6,347 nucleotides of DNA, from positions 1 through 6,347 of the forward strand of contig CAMZFG010000057.1 of assembly GCA_947306035.1 (NCBI GenBank), in the 5' to 3' direction. The translations under genes were made by a program, and so were the position numbers. A model generated the notes under the pieces. The model saw nothing but the letters and a program-made list of their open reading frames with translations. It was not told the DNA's origin and ran no database searches. Of the stretch, positions 1 through 5,664 are shown piece after piece. This DNA comes from an uncultured Clostridia bacterium (GTDB lineage: Bacteria > Bacillota > Clostridia > Oscillospirales > CAG-272). Each line of letters starts with the position of its first letter. The first letter of the stretch is position 1.

Positions 1-1774
1 GCTCCACCACGGGGTGGCGGCCGTCTTTGATGCGGATCTCGTCGCCGCCGTCCACCTCCGGGCAGACGTACTTGTTGCGCGCCGCCACGTCGGCAAGGGA
101 GAGGTAAACGTCAAGCTGCGCCAGCAGCACCGCCACCTTCTGAATGCGCTCGCTCTCGTCGGCCACGCGGCCGCGCACTTCCTGGAACAGTTCGTATTCC
201 AGCGCGTGCGACTTGTCTTCCGCGCCGAGAATGGTGGCTTCCATGTTTTTGAGTTCTTCGGTGATATAGCGCTCGCCGTTTGCCAGCGTTTGCTTGCGGA
301 TATAGCGGTCGGGCACTTGATCGACGAACGATTTGGAGACCTCGATGTAGTAGCCGAACACTTTGTTATAGCCGATCTTCAGCGTGCGGATGCCGGTGGC
401 CTCTTTTTCTTCGTTGGCCACCTTTTCGATCCACGACCTGCCGTCGGTCATCACGGAACGGAGATAATCCACGTCCGCGTTGTACCCCGCTTTGATCAGG
501 CCGCCCTCGCGCAGCACCACGGGCGGATCTTCGGCAATGGCGCGCTCGATCAGGTCGTGCAGGTCGGAAAGATCGCAAAGGCCGTCGCGGATGCGGCAGA
601 GTTCGGGGTCGCCGCACTTTTCAAGCAGGGCGCGCACGTCGGGCAGCACGCCGATGGTGGCCGAAACGGCGCGCAGGTCGCGGGCGTTGGCCGTGCCGTA
701 GACGATGCGGGTGATAAGGCGCTCCAGATCGAGCACGCCGTCGAGAACGGCGGCAAGGTCTTCGCGCAGCATATAGTTGCCGAACAGTTCGGAAACGGCT
801 CCCTGCCGCACGGCGATCTCACGGGTCGACAGCAGCGGATGCTCGACGTACGACCGCAGAAGGCGCGCGCCCGGCGCGGTCCTGGTGCGATCCAGCACCC
901 ACAGCAGCGTACCGCGTTTTTCTTTGCTGCGCATGGTTTCCGTCAGTTCCAGGTTGCGGCGGGTGTTGATATCCATATCCATGTACTGCCCGTCGGAGTA
1001 GACGCGCAGTTCTTTGATGTACGAAACGTCGCTCCGCTGCATCTCGCTGATGTAGTCGAGCAGCGCGCCCACGGCCGAGACCATGGGGCGGGAGGACAGA
1101 AAGCCCTCGGAGAGCCCCTCTCCGAACTGCTTTGTCACGCGCTCTTTGGCCGCGGTATAGTCGAAGCGGATCGCCTGTCTGTCCGTCAGCATGGCGCCGA
1201 TGCGGTCGGTCACGAAATCGGCCAGCACGGCAAAGTCGGCCCGCGGCAGATCGGTGACGACCTCGCGCGGCAGGTAGGTGCCGAGTTCGCTCTCGGTGCG
1301 CGCCAGCACGGCGTCGCCCGCGATCTCGGTGGCATAGATCTCCGCGGTGGAGACGTCTGCAAAGCAAACGCCCCACGCCCCGCCGGCCAGGCACAGCGAC
1401 GCCACGTAGTTGTTCTGCTTTTCCGCCAGCATACCGGGTTCAAGCAGCGTGCCCGGCGTGACCACGCGGATGATGTCGCGCTTGACCAGCCCTTTGGCGG
1501 TGGCCGGGTCTTCCATCTGCTCGCAGATGGCCACTTTATAGCCCTTTTCGATCAGCCGCCCGATGTAGGTCTCGGCGGCGTGGAACGGCACGCCGCACAT
1601 GGGCGCGCGCTCGGCCTCGCCGCAGTCGCGGCCCGTCAGCGTCAGTTCCAGTTCGCGCGACGCGACCAGGGCGTCGTCAAAAAACATCTCGTAAAAGTCG
1701 CCGAGACGATAGAACAGCAGGTAATCCTTGTATTGGTTTTTGATCTCGAAATACTGCTCCATCATGGGTGTCAT
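1..1774 (-). CDS. mutS: DNA mismatch repair protein MutS, 3' part missing
   Basis: MutS recognises base mismatches and small loops in newly replicated DNA and, with MutL, starts strand-specific repair. The first 591 codons are visible; the family is about 850-900 residues. The N-terminus carries the mismatch-reading Phe-X-Glu motif (F27-Y28-E29, within GDFYE), followed by MCGVPFHA and VAICEQMEDP, hallmarks of the MutS1 mismatch-binding domain. The connector, core/lever and clamp regions follow. The fragment stops at the conserved RHPVVE that opens the ATPase domain, so the Walker A and B motifs lie outside the window and ATPase integrity cannot be judged. The ATG at 1774 is preceded by AAGGAG 9 nt upstream. 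The F-X-E motif argues for MutS1 rather than MutS2. It is the third gene of a miaB-led unit, 31 nt after the RicA-like gene. The reading frame is open to the edge with no sign of damage. Confidence 0.97.
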   Translation of the reverse strand, partial: MTPMMEQYFEIKNQYKDYLLFYRLGDFYEMFFDDALVASRELELTLTGRDCGEAERAPMCGVPFHAAETYIGRLIEKGYKVAICEQMEDPATAKGLVKRDIIRVVTPGTLLEPGMLAEKQNNYVASLCLAGGAWGVCFADVSTAEIYATEIAGDAVLARTESELGTYLPREVVTDLPRADFAVLADFVTDRIGAMLTDRQAIRFDYTAAKERVTKQFGEGLSEGFLSSRPMVSAVGALLDYISEMQRSDVSYIKELRVYSDGQYMDMDINTRRNLELTETMRSKEKRGTLLWVLDRTRTAPGARLLRSYVEHPLLSTREIAVRQGAVSELFGNYMLREDLAAVLDGVLDLERLITRIVYGTANARDLRAVSATIGVLPDVRALLEKCGDPELCRIRDGLCDLSDLHDLIERAIAEDPPVVLREGGLIKAGYNADVDYLRSVMTDGRSWIEKVANEEKEATGIRTLKIGYNKVFGYYIEVSKSFVDQVPDRYIRKQTLANGERYITEELKNMEATILGAEDKSHALEYELFQEVRGRVADESERIQKVAVLLAQLDVYLSLADVAARNKYVCPEVDGGDEIRIKDGRHPVVE

Positions 1775-1783
1775 GGCAGTTTT

Positions 1784-1789
1784 CTCCTT
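1784..1789 (-). promoter_or_regulatory. Ribosome binding site of mutS
   Basis: On the minus strand this reads AAGGAG, 9 nt before the ATG at 1774. It lies in the 31-nt gap after the RicA-like gene, so mutS has its own ribosome entry site. It supports the ATG at 1774 over the in-frame ATG codons at residues 4 and 5. Confidence 0.8.
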
Positions 1790-1805
1790 CTATCGGTGGA
1801 ATGGT

Positions 1806-2192
1806 TCAATGGCAGCCCTTACAAGTCGAGCAATCGTGGGTGCAGCCGTCGGCGGTCTGCCCCGTGATCTGATAGGTGATGGTGGTGTTGACCATGTTCA
1901 TCAGTTCGTTGACCGCGTCCTGCGCCGCCTGCAGTTCGCGGTAGGCGGGCGTGGCGACGATGGCGTCGTACAGCTCGTCCATGCGCCCCTGCATGCGCGC
2001 GATGGCCGCGTCGTCACGCTGCGGCTTTGCGATCTCCTGCTGCATGGCCCTTTGCTGCGCCTCGTATTCCGTCGTCAGGCGCCGCACGCTCCCGTCGGCT
2101 TCGTAGGCCTCTTTCGCCGCTTCCAGGCGGCAAAGGCGCGGATCTTCTTTCAGGGTGCGGCCGAGTTCGGTCGCCAGTTCGAAAATGCCCAT
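1806..2192 (-). CDS. YlbF/YmcA (RicA-like) family protein with Cys-rich tail
   Basis: This 128-residue protein is almost wholly predicted alpha-helical up to about residue 107, with no signal peptide or membrane segment. Motifs such as LGRTLKEDPRLCRLEAAKEAYEAD, split here as LGRTLKEDP (10-18) and a helix at 22-33, match the YlbF/YmcA family. In Bacillus subtilis, YmcA (RicA), YlbF (RicF) and YaaT (RicT) form a cytoplasmic Fe-S complex that helps RNase Y mature mRNAs and affects competence, sporulation and biofilm formation. The C-terminus holds Cys117, Cys121, Cys124 and Cys127 (C-x3-C-x2-C-x2-C), a plausible [4Fe-4S] ligand set. Family membership comes from the sequence; the RicA assignment rests on position between miaB and mutS, as ymcA in B. 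subtilis, plus the C-x3-C-x2-C spacing. The start codon directly abuts the miaB stop codon. It could equally be a RicF-type paralogue. RNase Y involvement here is inference. Confidence 0.85.
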   Translation of the reverse strand: MGIFELATELGRTLKEDPRLCRLEAAKEAYEADGSVRRLTTEYEAQQRAMQQEIAKPQRDDAAIARMQGRMDELYDAIVATPAYRELQAAQDAVNELMNMVNTTITYQITGQTADGCTHDCSTCKGCH

Positions 2193-3623
2193 TTATCTCT
2201 CCTCTTTCACCGTGCCCCACAGCGCAAACGCCTCGGCACGGTCGATGCTGACGTTGACGAAAGTGCCCGCCGGTACCGGCTCTTTGAAAAACACGATCTT
2301 GTTCTGCTCGTTCCTGCCCGCGTAAAACGCCGGATCGTTTTTGCTGACCCCGTCCGACAGCACGCGCACAGCCCTGCCGACGAGCGGCGCGTTCTGCCCC
2401 GCGGCAATGTCGTTTTGCAGCGCCAGCAGGCGGTCGAAGCGGTCGTTCTGCACCGCGCGCGGCACCGGATCCGGCATGCGTTCGGCGGGCGTGCCCTTGC
2501 GGGGCGAGAAAATGAAGGAATAGATCATATCGAAACGAGCGGTCTCAAGCAGCGAAAGCGTGTCCTCAAAATCCTGCTCCGTCTCGCCGGGAAAGCCCAC
2601 GATGACGTCGCTGGTCACGGCGATATCCGGCATTTTCTGCCGCATATAGCCGAGAATATCCAGATATTTGGCCCTGTCGTAGTGCCGGTTCATGGCCGCG
2701 AGAATGCGGTCGCTGCCCGACTGCAAAGGCAGGTGAAACGCGTGCGCGATGTGCCGCCCCGCCGCCATGACGTCGACCAGGCGCCGCGTGGCGTCTTTGG
2801 GGTGACTGGTCATGAACCGCAGCAGAAAATCGCCCTCGATGCGGTCGAGATCGGCCAGCAGATCGGCAAATTCATAGCCGTCTGCCGCGCCGCGGCGGTA
2901 GGAGTTGACGTTTTGCCCGAGCAGCGTGATGTCGCGGTATCCCGCCGCCACAAGTCCCCGCACCTCTTCGATGACGGCCGCCGGTTCGCGGCTGCGTTCT
3001 CTGCCGCGGACGTAGGGCACGATGCAGTAGGAGCAGAAATTGTTGCACCCGTACATGATGCTGACCCACGCGCGATAAGAACTGCCCCGCACTACGGGCA
3101 CGTTTTCGGCCACGGTCATCTCATCGTCGGCGCGGAAAATACGCTTTTGGCGCGTCAGCGTTTCGGAAAGATACTGCGGCAGGCGATGAAGCGCCGAGGT
3201 GACCAGCACGAAACTGACGTAGGGGTAACTCTTTTTCAGCTGCGCGCGGCGATGCTCTTCGGCGGCCATACAGCCGCACACGCCGATGACCAGCGCGGGG
3301 TTTTTGTCTTTGAGGTGCTTATACTGCCCGATGACGGACAGCGCCTTATCCTCCGCGTGCTCGCGGATGGCGCAGGTGTTGACCAGGATCAGGTCGGCTT
3401 CTTCCGCGCCGTCGGCGGGTTCGTAGCCCATATCGAGCGCCATGCCGGAAAGTTTTTCACTGTCCGCCACGTTCTGCTGACAGCCGAAAGTCAGCACGAA
3501 CACGCGGGGCGCGTGCCCGCGCGCAACGGCAAACGCCCCCGTGATCTCACGCACCGCGGCGATATACGGCGCGGGGTCAAACGGGGTGTCCTGCTGCGTT
3601 GTGGCGGCAACGGCTTGCTTCAT
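2193..3623 (-). CDS. miaB: tRNA-2-methylthio-N6-dimethylallyladenosine synthase MiaB
   Basis: MiaB is a cytoplasmic radical-SAM methylthiotransferase that converts i6A37 to ms2i6A37 in tRNAs reading UNN codons. The 476-residue protein has the three family domains in order. The N-terminal methylthiotransferase domain binds the auxiliary [4Fe-4S] cluster through Cys48 (FGCQQN), Cys84 (NTCAIRE) and Cys118 (CGCMA). The radical-SAM core has Cys193-x3-Cys197-x2-Cys200 (YGCNNFCSYC), then LLGQNVNSY and HLPLQSGSD. A TRAM RNA-binding domain covers about 402-472. LLGQNVNSY and YVRGRE favour MiaB over MtaB or RimO. The start was set to the ATG at 3623, which has AAGGAG 6 nt upstream. An in-frame ATG at 3665 is rejected because it lies upstream of the predicted transcription start. 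It leads a unit with the RicA-like gene and mutS. One oddity is VTSALHRLP near residue 141, where most MiaB proteins have FGT before the hydrophobic-HRLP stretch. Confidence 0.96.
   Translation of the reverse strand: MKQAVAATTQQDTPFDPAPYIAAVREITGAFAVARGHAPRVFVLTFGCQQNVADSEKLSGMALDMGYEPADGAEEADLILVNTCAIREHAEDKALSVIGQYKHLKDKNPALVIGVCGCMAAEEHRRAQLKKSYPYVSFVLVTSALHRLPQYLSETLTRQKRIFRADDEMTVAENVPVVRGSSYRAWVSIMYGCNNFCSYCIVPYVRGRERSREPAAVIEEVRGLVAAGYRDITLLGQNVNSYRRGAADGYEFADLLADLDRIEGDFLLRFMTSHPKDATRRLVDVMAAGRHIAHAFHLPLQSGSDRILAAMNRHYDRAKYLDILGYMRQKMPDIAVTSDVIVGFPGETEQDFEDTLSLLETARFDMIYSFIFSPRKGTPAERMPDPVPRAVQNDRFDRLLALQNDIAAGQNAPLVGRAVRVLSDGVSKNDPAFYAGRNEQNKIVFFKEPVPAGTFVNVSIDRAEAFALWGTVKEER
2199..2204 (-). 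promoter_or_regulatory. Ribosome binding site of the RicA-like gene, inside miaB
   Basis: GAGGAG on the minus strand is formed by the last sense codons of miaB and sits 6 nt before the ATG at 2192. The miaB stop TAA (2195-2193) touches that ATG. This layout suggests translational coupling between the two genes. Confidence 0.75.
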
Positions 3624-3629
3624 GGTCGG

Positions 3630-3635
3630 CTCCTT
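3630..3635 (-). promoter_or_regulatory. Ribosome binding site of miaB
   Basis: AAGGAG on the minus strand lies 6 nt before the ATG at 3623. It decides the miaB start, because the longer in-frame ATG at 3665 has no such site and lies upstream of the predicted transcript start. Confidence 0.85.
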
Positions 3636-3656
3636 GCTATGATATTTCAGCATAAT

Positions 3657-3685
3657 ATTATACAATTTTTTAACGCGCCTGTCAA
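3657..3685 (-). promoter_or_regulatory. Consensus sigma-A-type promoter for miaB - ricA-like - mutS
   Basis: The minus strand shows TTGACA (3685-3680), a spacer of exactly 17 nt (3679-3663) and TATAAT (3662-3657). Both hexamers match the housekeeping-sigma consensus perfectly. The predicted transcription start is near 3650, which gives a leader of roughly 25-30 nt before the miaB ATG at 3623. No operator-like dyad was seen in the leader, which is too short for a riboswitch. The AT-rich stretch stands out from the GC-rich surroundings. Confidence 0.9.
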
Positions 3686-3697
3686 GCCGGAAAACTT

Positions 3698-3725
3698 AAA
3701 AACCCGCGATAAATCGCGGGTTTTT
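3698..3725 (-). terminator. Intrinsic terminator after apbE
   Basis: The stem pairs AAAAACCCGCGA (3698-3709) with TCGCGGGTTTTT (3714-3725) around a 4-nt loop, giving 12 pairs with a 7-bp G/C-rich core (one A-T pair at the loop). On the minus strand the hairpin follows the apbE stop codon by 16 nt and ends in a T-run (5 Ts, then AAGTTTT), as expected of a rho-independent terminator. The A-run and T-run flank both sides, so it could also stop transcription on the plus strand, but no plus-strand gene needs it. It separates the topB-to-apbE unit from the miaB promoter. Confidence 0.93.
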
Positions 3726-3741
3726 GTGACTTTTCGGATAT

Positions 3742-4743
3742 TCAGCCGGCGGTAAAGGAAACACAACGCTGTCCGGCGGTCGTGACCGTGCCGTCCGACG
3801 CGATCAGAACGGCGCCGACGTCGGTCCTTTCTGCCAGATACGTCTCCGTTTTTTCGCGCCCCATGACGAGAAAGGCCGTGGAGAGCGCGTCGGAGAGCGC
3901 GGCACTGTCCGACACGACGGCCACCGAGGAAAGGCCGCTTGCCGCGGGATAGCCCGTGGCGGGATCGATGACGTGATGATAGCGTACGCCGCCCACCGTG
4001 ACGTACCGTTCGTAGTCGCCGGAGACGGAAAGATGGCCCGAAAACGGCTTGAAAACGCCGACGGAACCCTGCGGGTCTTCGGGGTCGCGCAGCGCCACGG
4101 CAAAGGGTTTGCCGTTCCCTTTGCCGCCCAGCACCGATACGTTGCTGCCGAACGAGACGATGGCGCCGCCGATATCGAGCGACGCAAGGTAGGAGACGAC
4201 CGCGTCCATGGCATAGCCCTTGCCCACACCGCCGAGATCGAGCAGCGCCCCTTCGGCGTTGATCGAGCAGCCCGTCTCGGTCAGGGTAAAACCGGCGCGT
4301 GCGGCCGCCAGGGCCGCGGCCAGTTCGTCGGGGTCCGGCAGCGCGTTCTGCTCCCCCGCCCGTTTCCACAGCGCCGAAACGCCGCCCGCAGTGGCAAGGA
4401 ACGCGCCGTTCGTTTCGCGCTGCATCTGCTCGCACAGCGTCAGCACGGCGCGGGTGTGATCGCAGAGATCGGTGACGGAACGCGCGCGATTGAGGCGCGA
4501 GACGTCGGAGGTCTCCACGGTGGCAGAGAGCGCGGCCTCGATCTCGGCGATCAGCGAAAAGGCCTTTTGAAAAACGGCCTCGCCCGCCTCGCCGCGAGGG
4601 TATCCGTAGAGCCGGATCGTGACCTCCGTATCCATTAAAAAGCGGGTCTTTTCACCCTCTTTGACGGTGCCGCCGCACCCGACGAACGGGCACAAAAAGA
4701 AACACAAAACGACGATCAAAAGAACCGAAATTACTTTTTTCAT
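3742..4743 (-). CDS. apbE: FAD:protein FMN transferase, ApbE lipoprotein (FmnB-like)
   Basis: ApbE takes FMN from FAD and attaches it to Ser/Thr of extracytosolic carrier proteins such as RnfG/RnfD, NqrB/NqrC or FMN-binding-domain proteins; the enzyme needs Mg2+. The 333-residue protein begins with Lys-Lys and a hydrophobic segment ending in FVGC, so Cys23 is a likely lipidation site. The Phe at the -3 position is slightly off the usual lipobox. Family motifs follow: FLMDTEVTI (35-43), the flavin-site loop LDLGGVGKGYAMD (168-180), HHVIDPATGYP (256-266) and the metal-site region with Asp285 and Thr289 (SDALSTAFLVMG). No key motif is missing. The ATG at 4743 overlaps the stop of the Gx gene in ATGA, with AGAGG 9 nt upstream inside that gene. 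A longer in-frame reading (to 5109) only shadows the Gx gene. As a lipoprotein beside Gx and NusG-II genes it resembles Listeria FmnB. No flavinylated substrate is visible here. Confidence 0.95.
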   Translation of the reverse strand: MKKVISVLLIVVLCFFLCPFVGCGGTVKEGEKTRFLMDTEVTIRLYGYPRGEAGEAVFQKAFSLIAEIEAALSATVETSDVSRLNRARSVTDLCDHTRAVLTLCEQMQRETNGAFLATAGGVSALWKRAGEQNALPDPDELAAALAAARAGFTLTETGCSINAEGALLDLGGVGKGYAMDAVVSYLASLDIGGAIVSFGSNVSVLGGKGNGKPFAVALRDPEDPQGSVGVFKPFSGHLSVSGDYERYVTVGGVRYHHVIDPATGYPAASGLSSVAVVSDSAALSDALSTAFLVMGREKTETYLAERTDVGAVLIASDGTVTTAGQRCVSFTAG

Positions 4744-5285
4744 GCGTTCCGACCTCTTTTCATGCGATCCGCGAGGCGCGGCGCCAGCAGGTTGAGAACA
4801 AAGCCGGTCACCCCGCCGGTCACGACGGCGACGCACAGCAGCACGGGCAGATAGGCCATCGGCGCGGCGGAGAAAAACAGTATGACGGCCGCCGTGATCT
4901 GCCCCACCTGATGCGCCGCCGCGGCCAGCACCGAGACGCCGATATAACTGCAGAAACGGCCGAAAACGAGACGGCACAGCCACAGCACGAGATAGGCGCA
5001 GAGCGCGCCCATGGCCGAGAAGAAAAACGAGGTGACCGAGCCGAACAGGAGAGCGGCGACAGACACGCGCAACAAGGAAACGATGCCCGCGTCGAGCGGC
5101 GAATACCAAAAGAAAACGGCGGTGATCAGCACGTTGGCAAGCCCGAGTTTGACGCCGGGCAGCGGAATGAGCAGCGACAGCGGGAACATGGTCTCAAGGT
5201 AAGAGAACATCAGCGCCGCGCAGAGAAAGGCCGCGTCACGGCAAACGCGCCGCGTGCGGCTGTCAGCCCGCGACAAAGTCGGCAT
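4740..5285 (-). CDS. Gx transporter family membrane protein (EetB-like)
   Basis: This is an integral membrane protein of 181 residues with about five or six hydrophobic segments (roughly 17-40, 46-61, 65-83, 86-108, 117-139 and 145-168). Its basic N- and C-termini suggest cytoplasmic ends. LPGVKLGLANV (42-52) and AAHQVGQITAA (123-133) are signatures of the Gx transporter family, also labelled heptaprenyl diphosphate synthase component I (PF07456). That label is probably misleading, since no prenyltransferase DDxxD motif is present. Homologues next to ApbE and NusG-II genes include, as I recall, EetB of the Listeria extracellular electron transfer locus, whose transport role is unproven. The ATG at 5285 has AAGGAGG 8 nt upstream. 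It overlaps the end of the NusG-II gene by 23 nt and overlaps apbE by 4 nt, which suggests tight co-expression. A flavin- or quinone-related transport role is inference only. Confidence 0.88.
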   Translation of the reverse strand: MPTLSRADSRTRRVCRDAAFLCAALMFSYLETMFPLSLLIPLPGVKLGLANVLITAVFFWYSPLDAGIVSLLRVSVAALLFGSVTSFFFSAMGALCAYLVLWLCRLVFGRFCSYIGVSVLAAAAHQVGQITAAVILFFSAAPMAYLPVLLCVAVVTGGVTGFVLNLLAPRLADRMKRGRNA

Positions 5286-5646
5286 CGTTCTCCCCTCCTT
5301 TCCCTACGGTCACCGTCACGCCGGCCGGCACGCAGACGATGGAAGAGCCCCGTTTGCTGATCTTGCCCGTGTGCTGACAGACCCGGTCGGGGCAATCGGC
5401 TTCTCGCACGAAAACGGCGCCGTTTTCAACGGCGATCGTCAGGTGATACCCGTTGTTTTCGATATGCAGTTCCGCGTCTTCGTTCAGCGGCAGGCGCGCC
5501 GCCTCTTCACCGTTCACGCGCACCACGGCCACCTGCCCTCTGCCGTAGAGCAGCGGAAGCAGAAACAGCAGGAGTGCCGCCAGCAAAACGGCCGCGATGA
5601 CCACGCCGTCAAAAAGGCGAAAGCGCGGCTGTACGGATTGTTTCAC
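5263..5646 (-). CDS. NusG domain II-containing membrane-anchored protein (EetA-like)
   Basis: This 127-residue protein has a short basic N-terminus, one membrane segment (about 14-34) and a small beta-rich domain outside the membrane. That domain matches the NusG domain II family (PF07009, formerly DUF1312), including the conserved ADCPDRVCQHTGKIS stretch and IVCVP. Cys85, Cys90 and Cys105 are the conserved cysteines and could be redox-active or bind a metal. Despite the name it lacks the NusG NGN domain and is not a transcription factor. Its role is unknown; the homologue beside Gx-family and ApbE genes in electron-transfer loci is, as I recall, EetA. The start was set to GTG at 5646, because a G-rich ribosome binding site sits 8 nt upstream. 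The in-frame GTG at 5655 overlaps that site and is unlikely. The gene starts 18 nt after the topB stop and overlaps the Gx gene by 23 nt. Confidence 0.87.
   Translation of the reverse strand: MKQSVQPRFRLFDGVVIAAVLLAALLLFLLPLLYGRGQVAVVRVNGEEAARLPLNEDAELHIENNGYHLTIAVENGAVFVREADCPDRVCQHTGKISKRGSSIVCVPAGVTVTVGKGGENDADFVAG
5294..5300 (-). promoter_or_regulatory. Ribosome binding site of the Gx transporter gene
   Basis: AAGGAGG on the minus strand lies 8 nt before the ATG at 5285, inside the last codons of the NusG domain II gene. It is the strongest ribosome binding site in the upstream unit. Confidence 0.8.
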
Positions 5647-5654
5647 GGGCGACA

Positions 5655-5660
5655 CCCCCT
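5655..5660 (-). promoter_or_regulatory. G-rich ribosome binding site deciding the NusG-II start
   Basis: On the minus strand this reads AGGGGG, 8 nt before the GTG at 5646. It is not the standard GGAGG but is well placed for that GTG. The alternative GTG at 5655 overlaps it, which argues for the shorter protein. Confidence 0.6.
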
Positions 5661-5664
5661 TTTT

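Noticed and set aside
14..1867. A 617-codon open frame on the plus strand opposite mutS.
   Set aside because: Its product is rich in His, Ala, Gly and Arg with no family motif, and the opposite strand encodes clear MutS motifs with a good ribosome binding site. It is a by-product of GC-rich codon use.
3624..3665. 14-residue N-terminal extension of MiaB from the ATG at 3665.
   Set aside because: That ATG overlaps the -10 box and lies upstream of the predicted transcript start. The ATG at 3623 has a well-spaced AAGGAG.
3624..3741. Possible riboswitch or small RNA in the apbE-miaB intergenic stretch.
   Set aside because: The 118 nt are accounted for by the terminator, promoter and a leader under 30 nt. 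No second conserved-looking structure fits.
1728..3755. A 675-codon open frame on the plus strand opposite miaB and the RicA-like gene.
   Set aside because: It runs through the miaB promoter and terminator, has low-information composition and no recognisable domain. The minus strand explains the whole region.
3647..4435. A 262-codon Arg-rich open frame on the minus strand overlapping apbE.
   Set aside because: It is another frame of apbE and runs through the terminator and promoter, with no motif.
3973..4638. A 221-codon open frame on the plus strand opposite apbE.
   Set aside because: It shadows conserved ApbE motifs on the other strand and has no domain of its own.
4744..5109. N-terminal extension of apbE giving a 455-residue protein.
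   Set aside because: The extra 122 residues are an out-of-frame reading of the Gx gene, Arg-rich and low in information. Starting at 4743 gives a proper lipoprotein signal and ATGA coupling.
4740..5285. Heptaprenyl diphosphate synthase subunit activity for the Gx family protein.
   Set aside because: The protein is a multi-pass membrane protein without prenyltransferase Asp-rich motifs. The enzyme label is a legacy family name.
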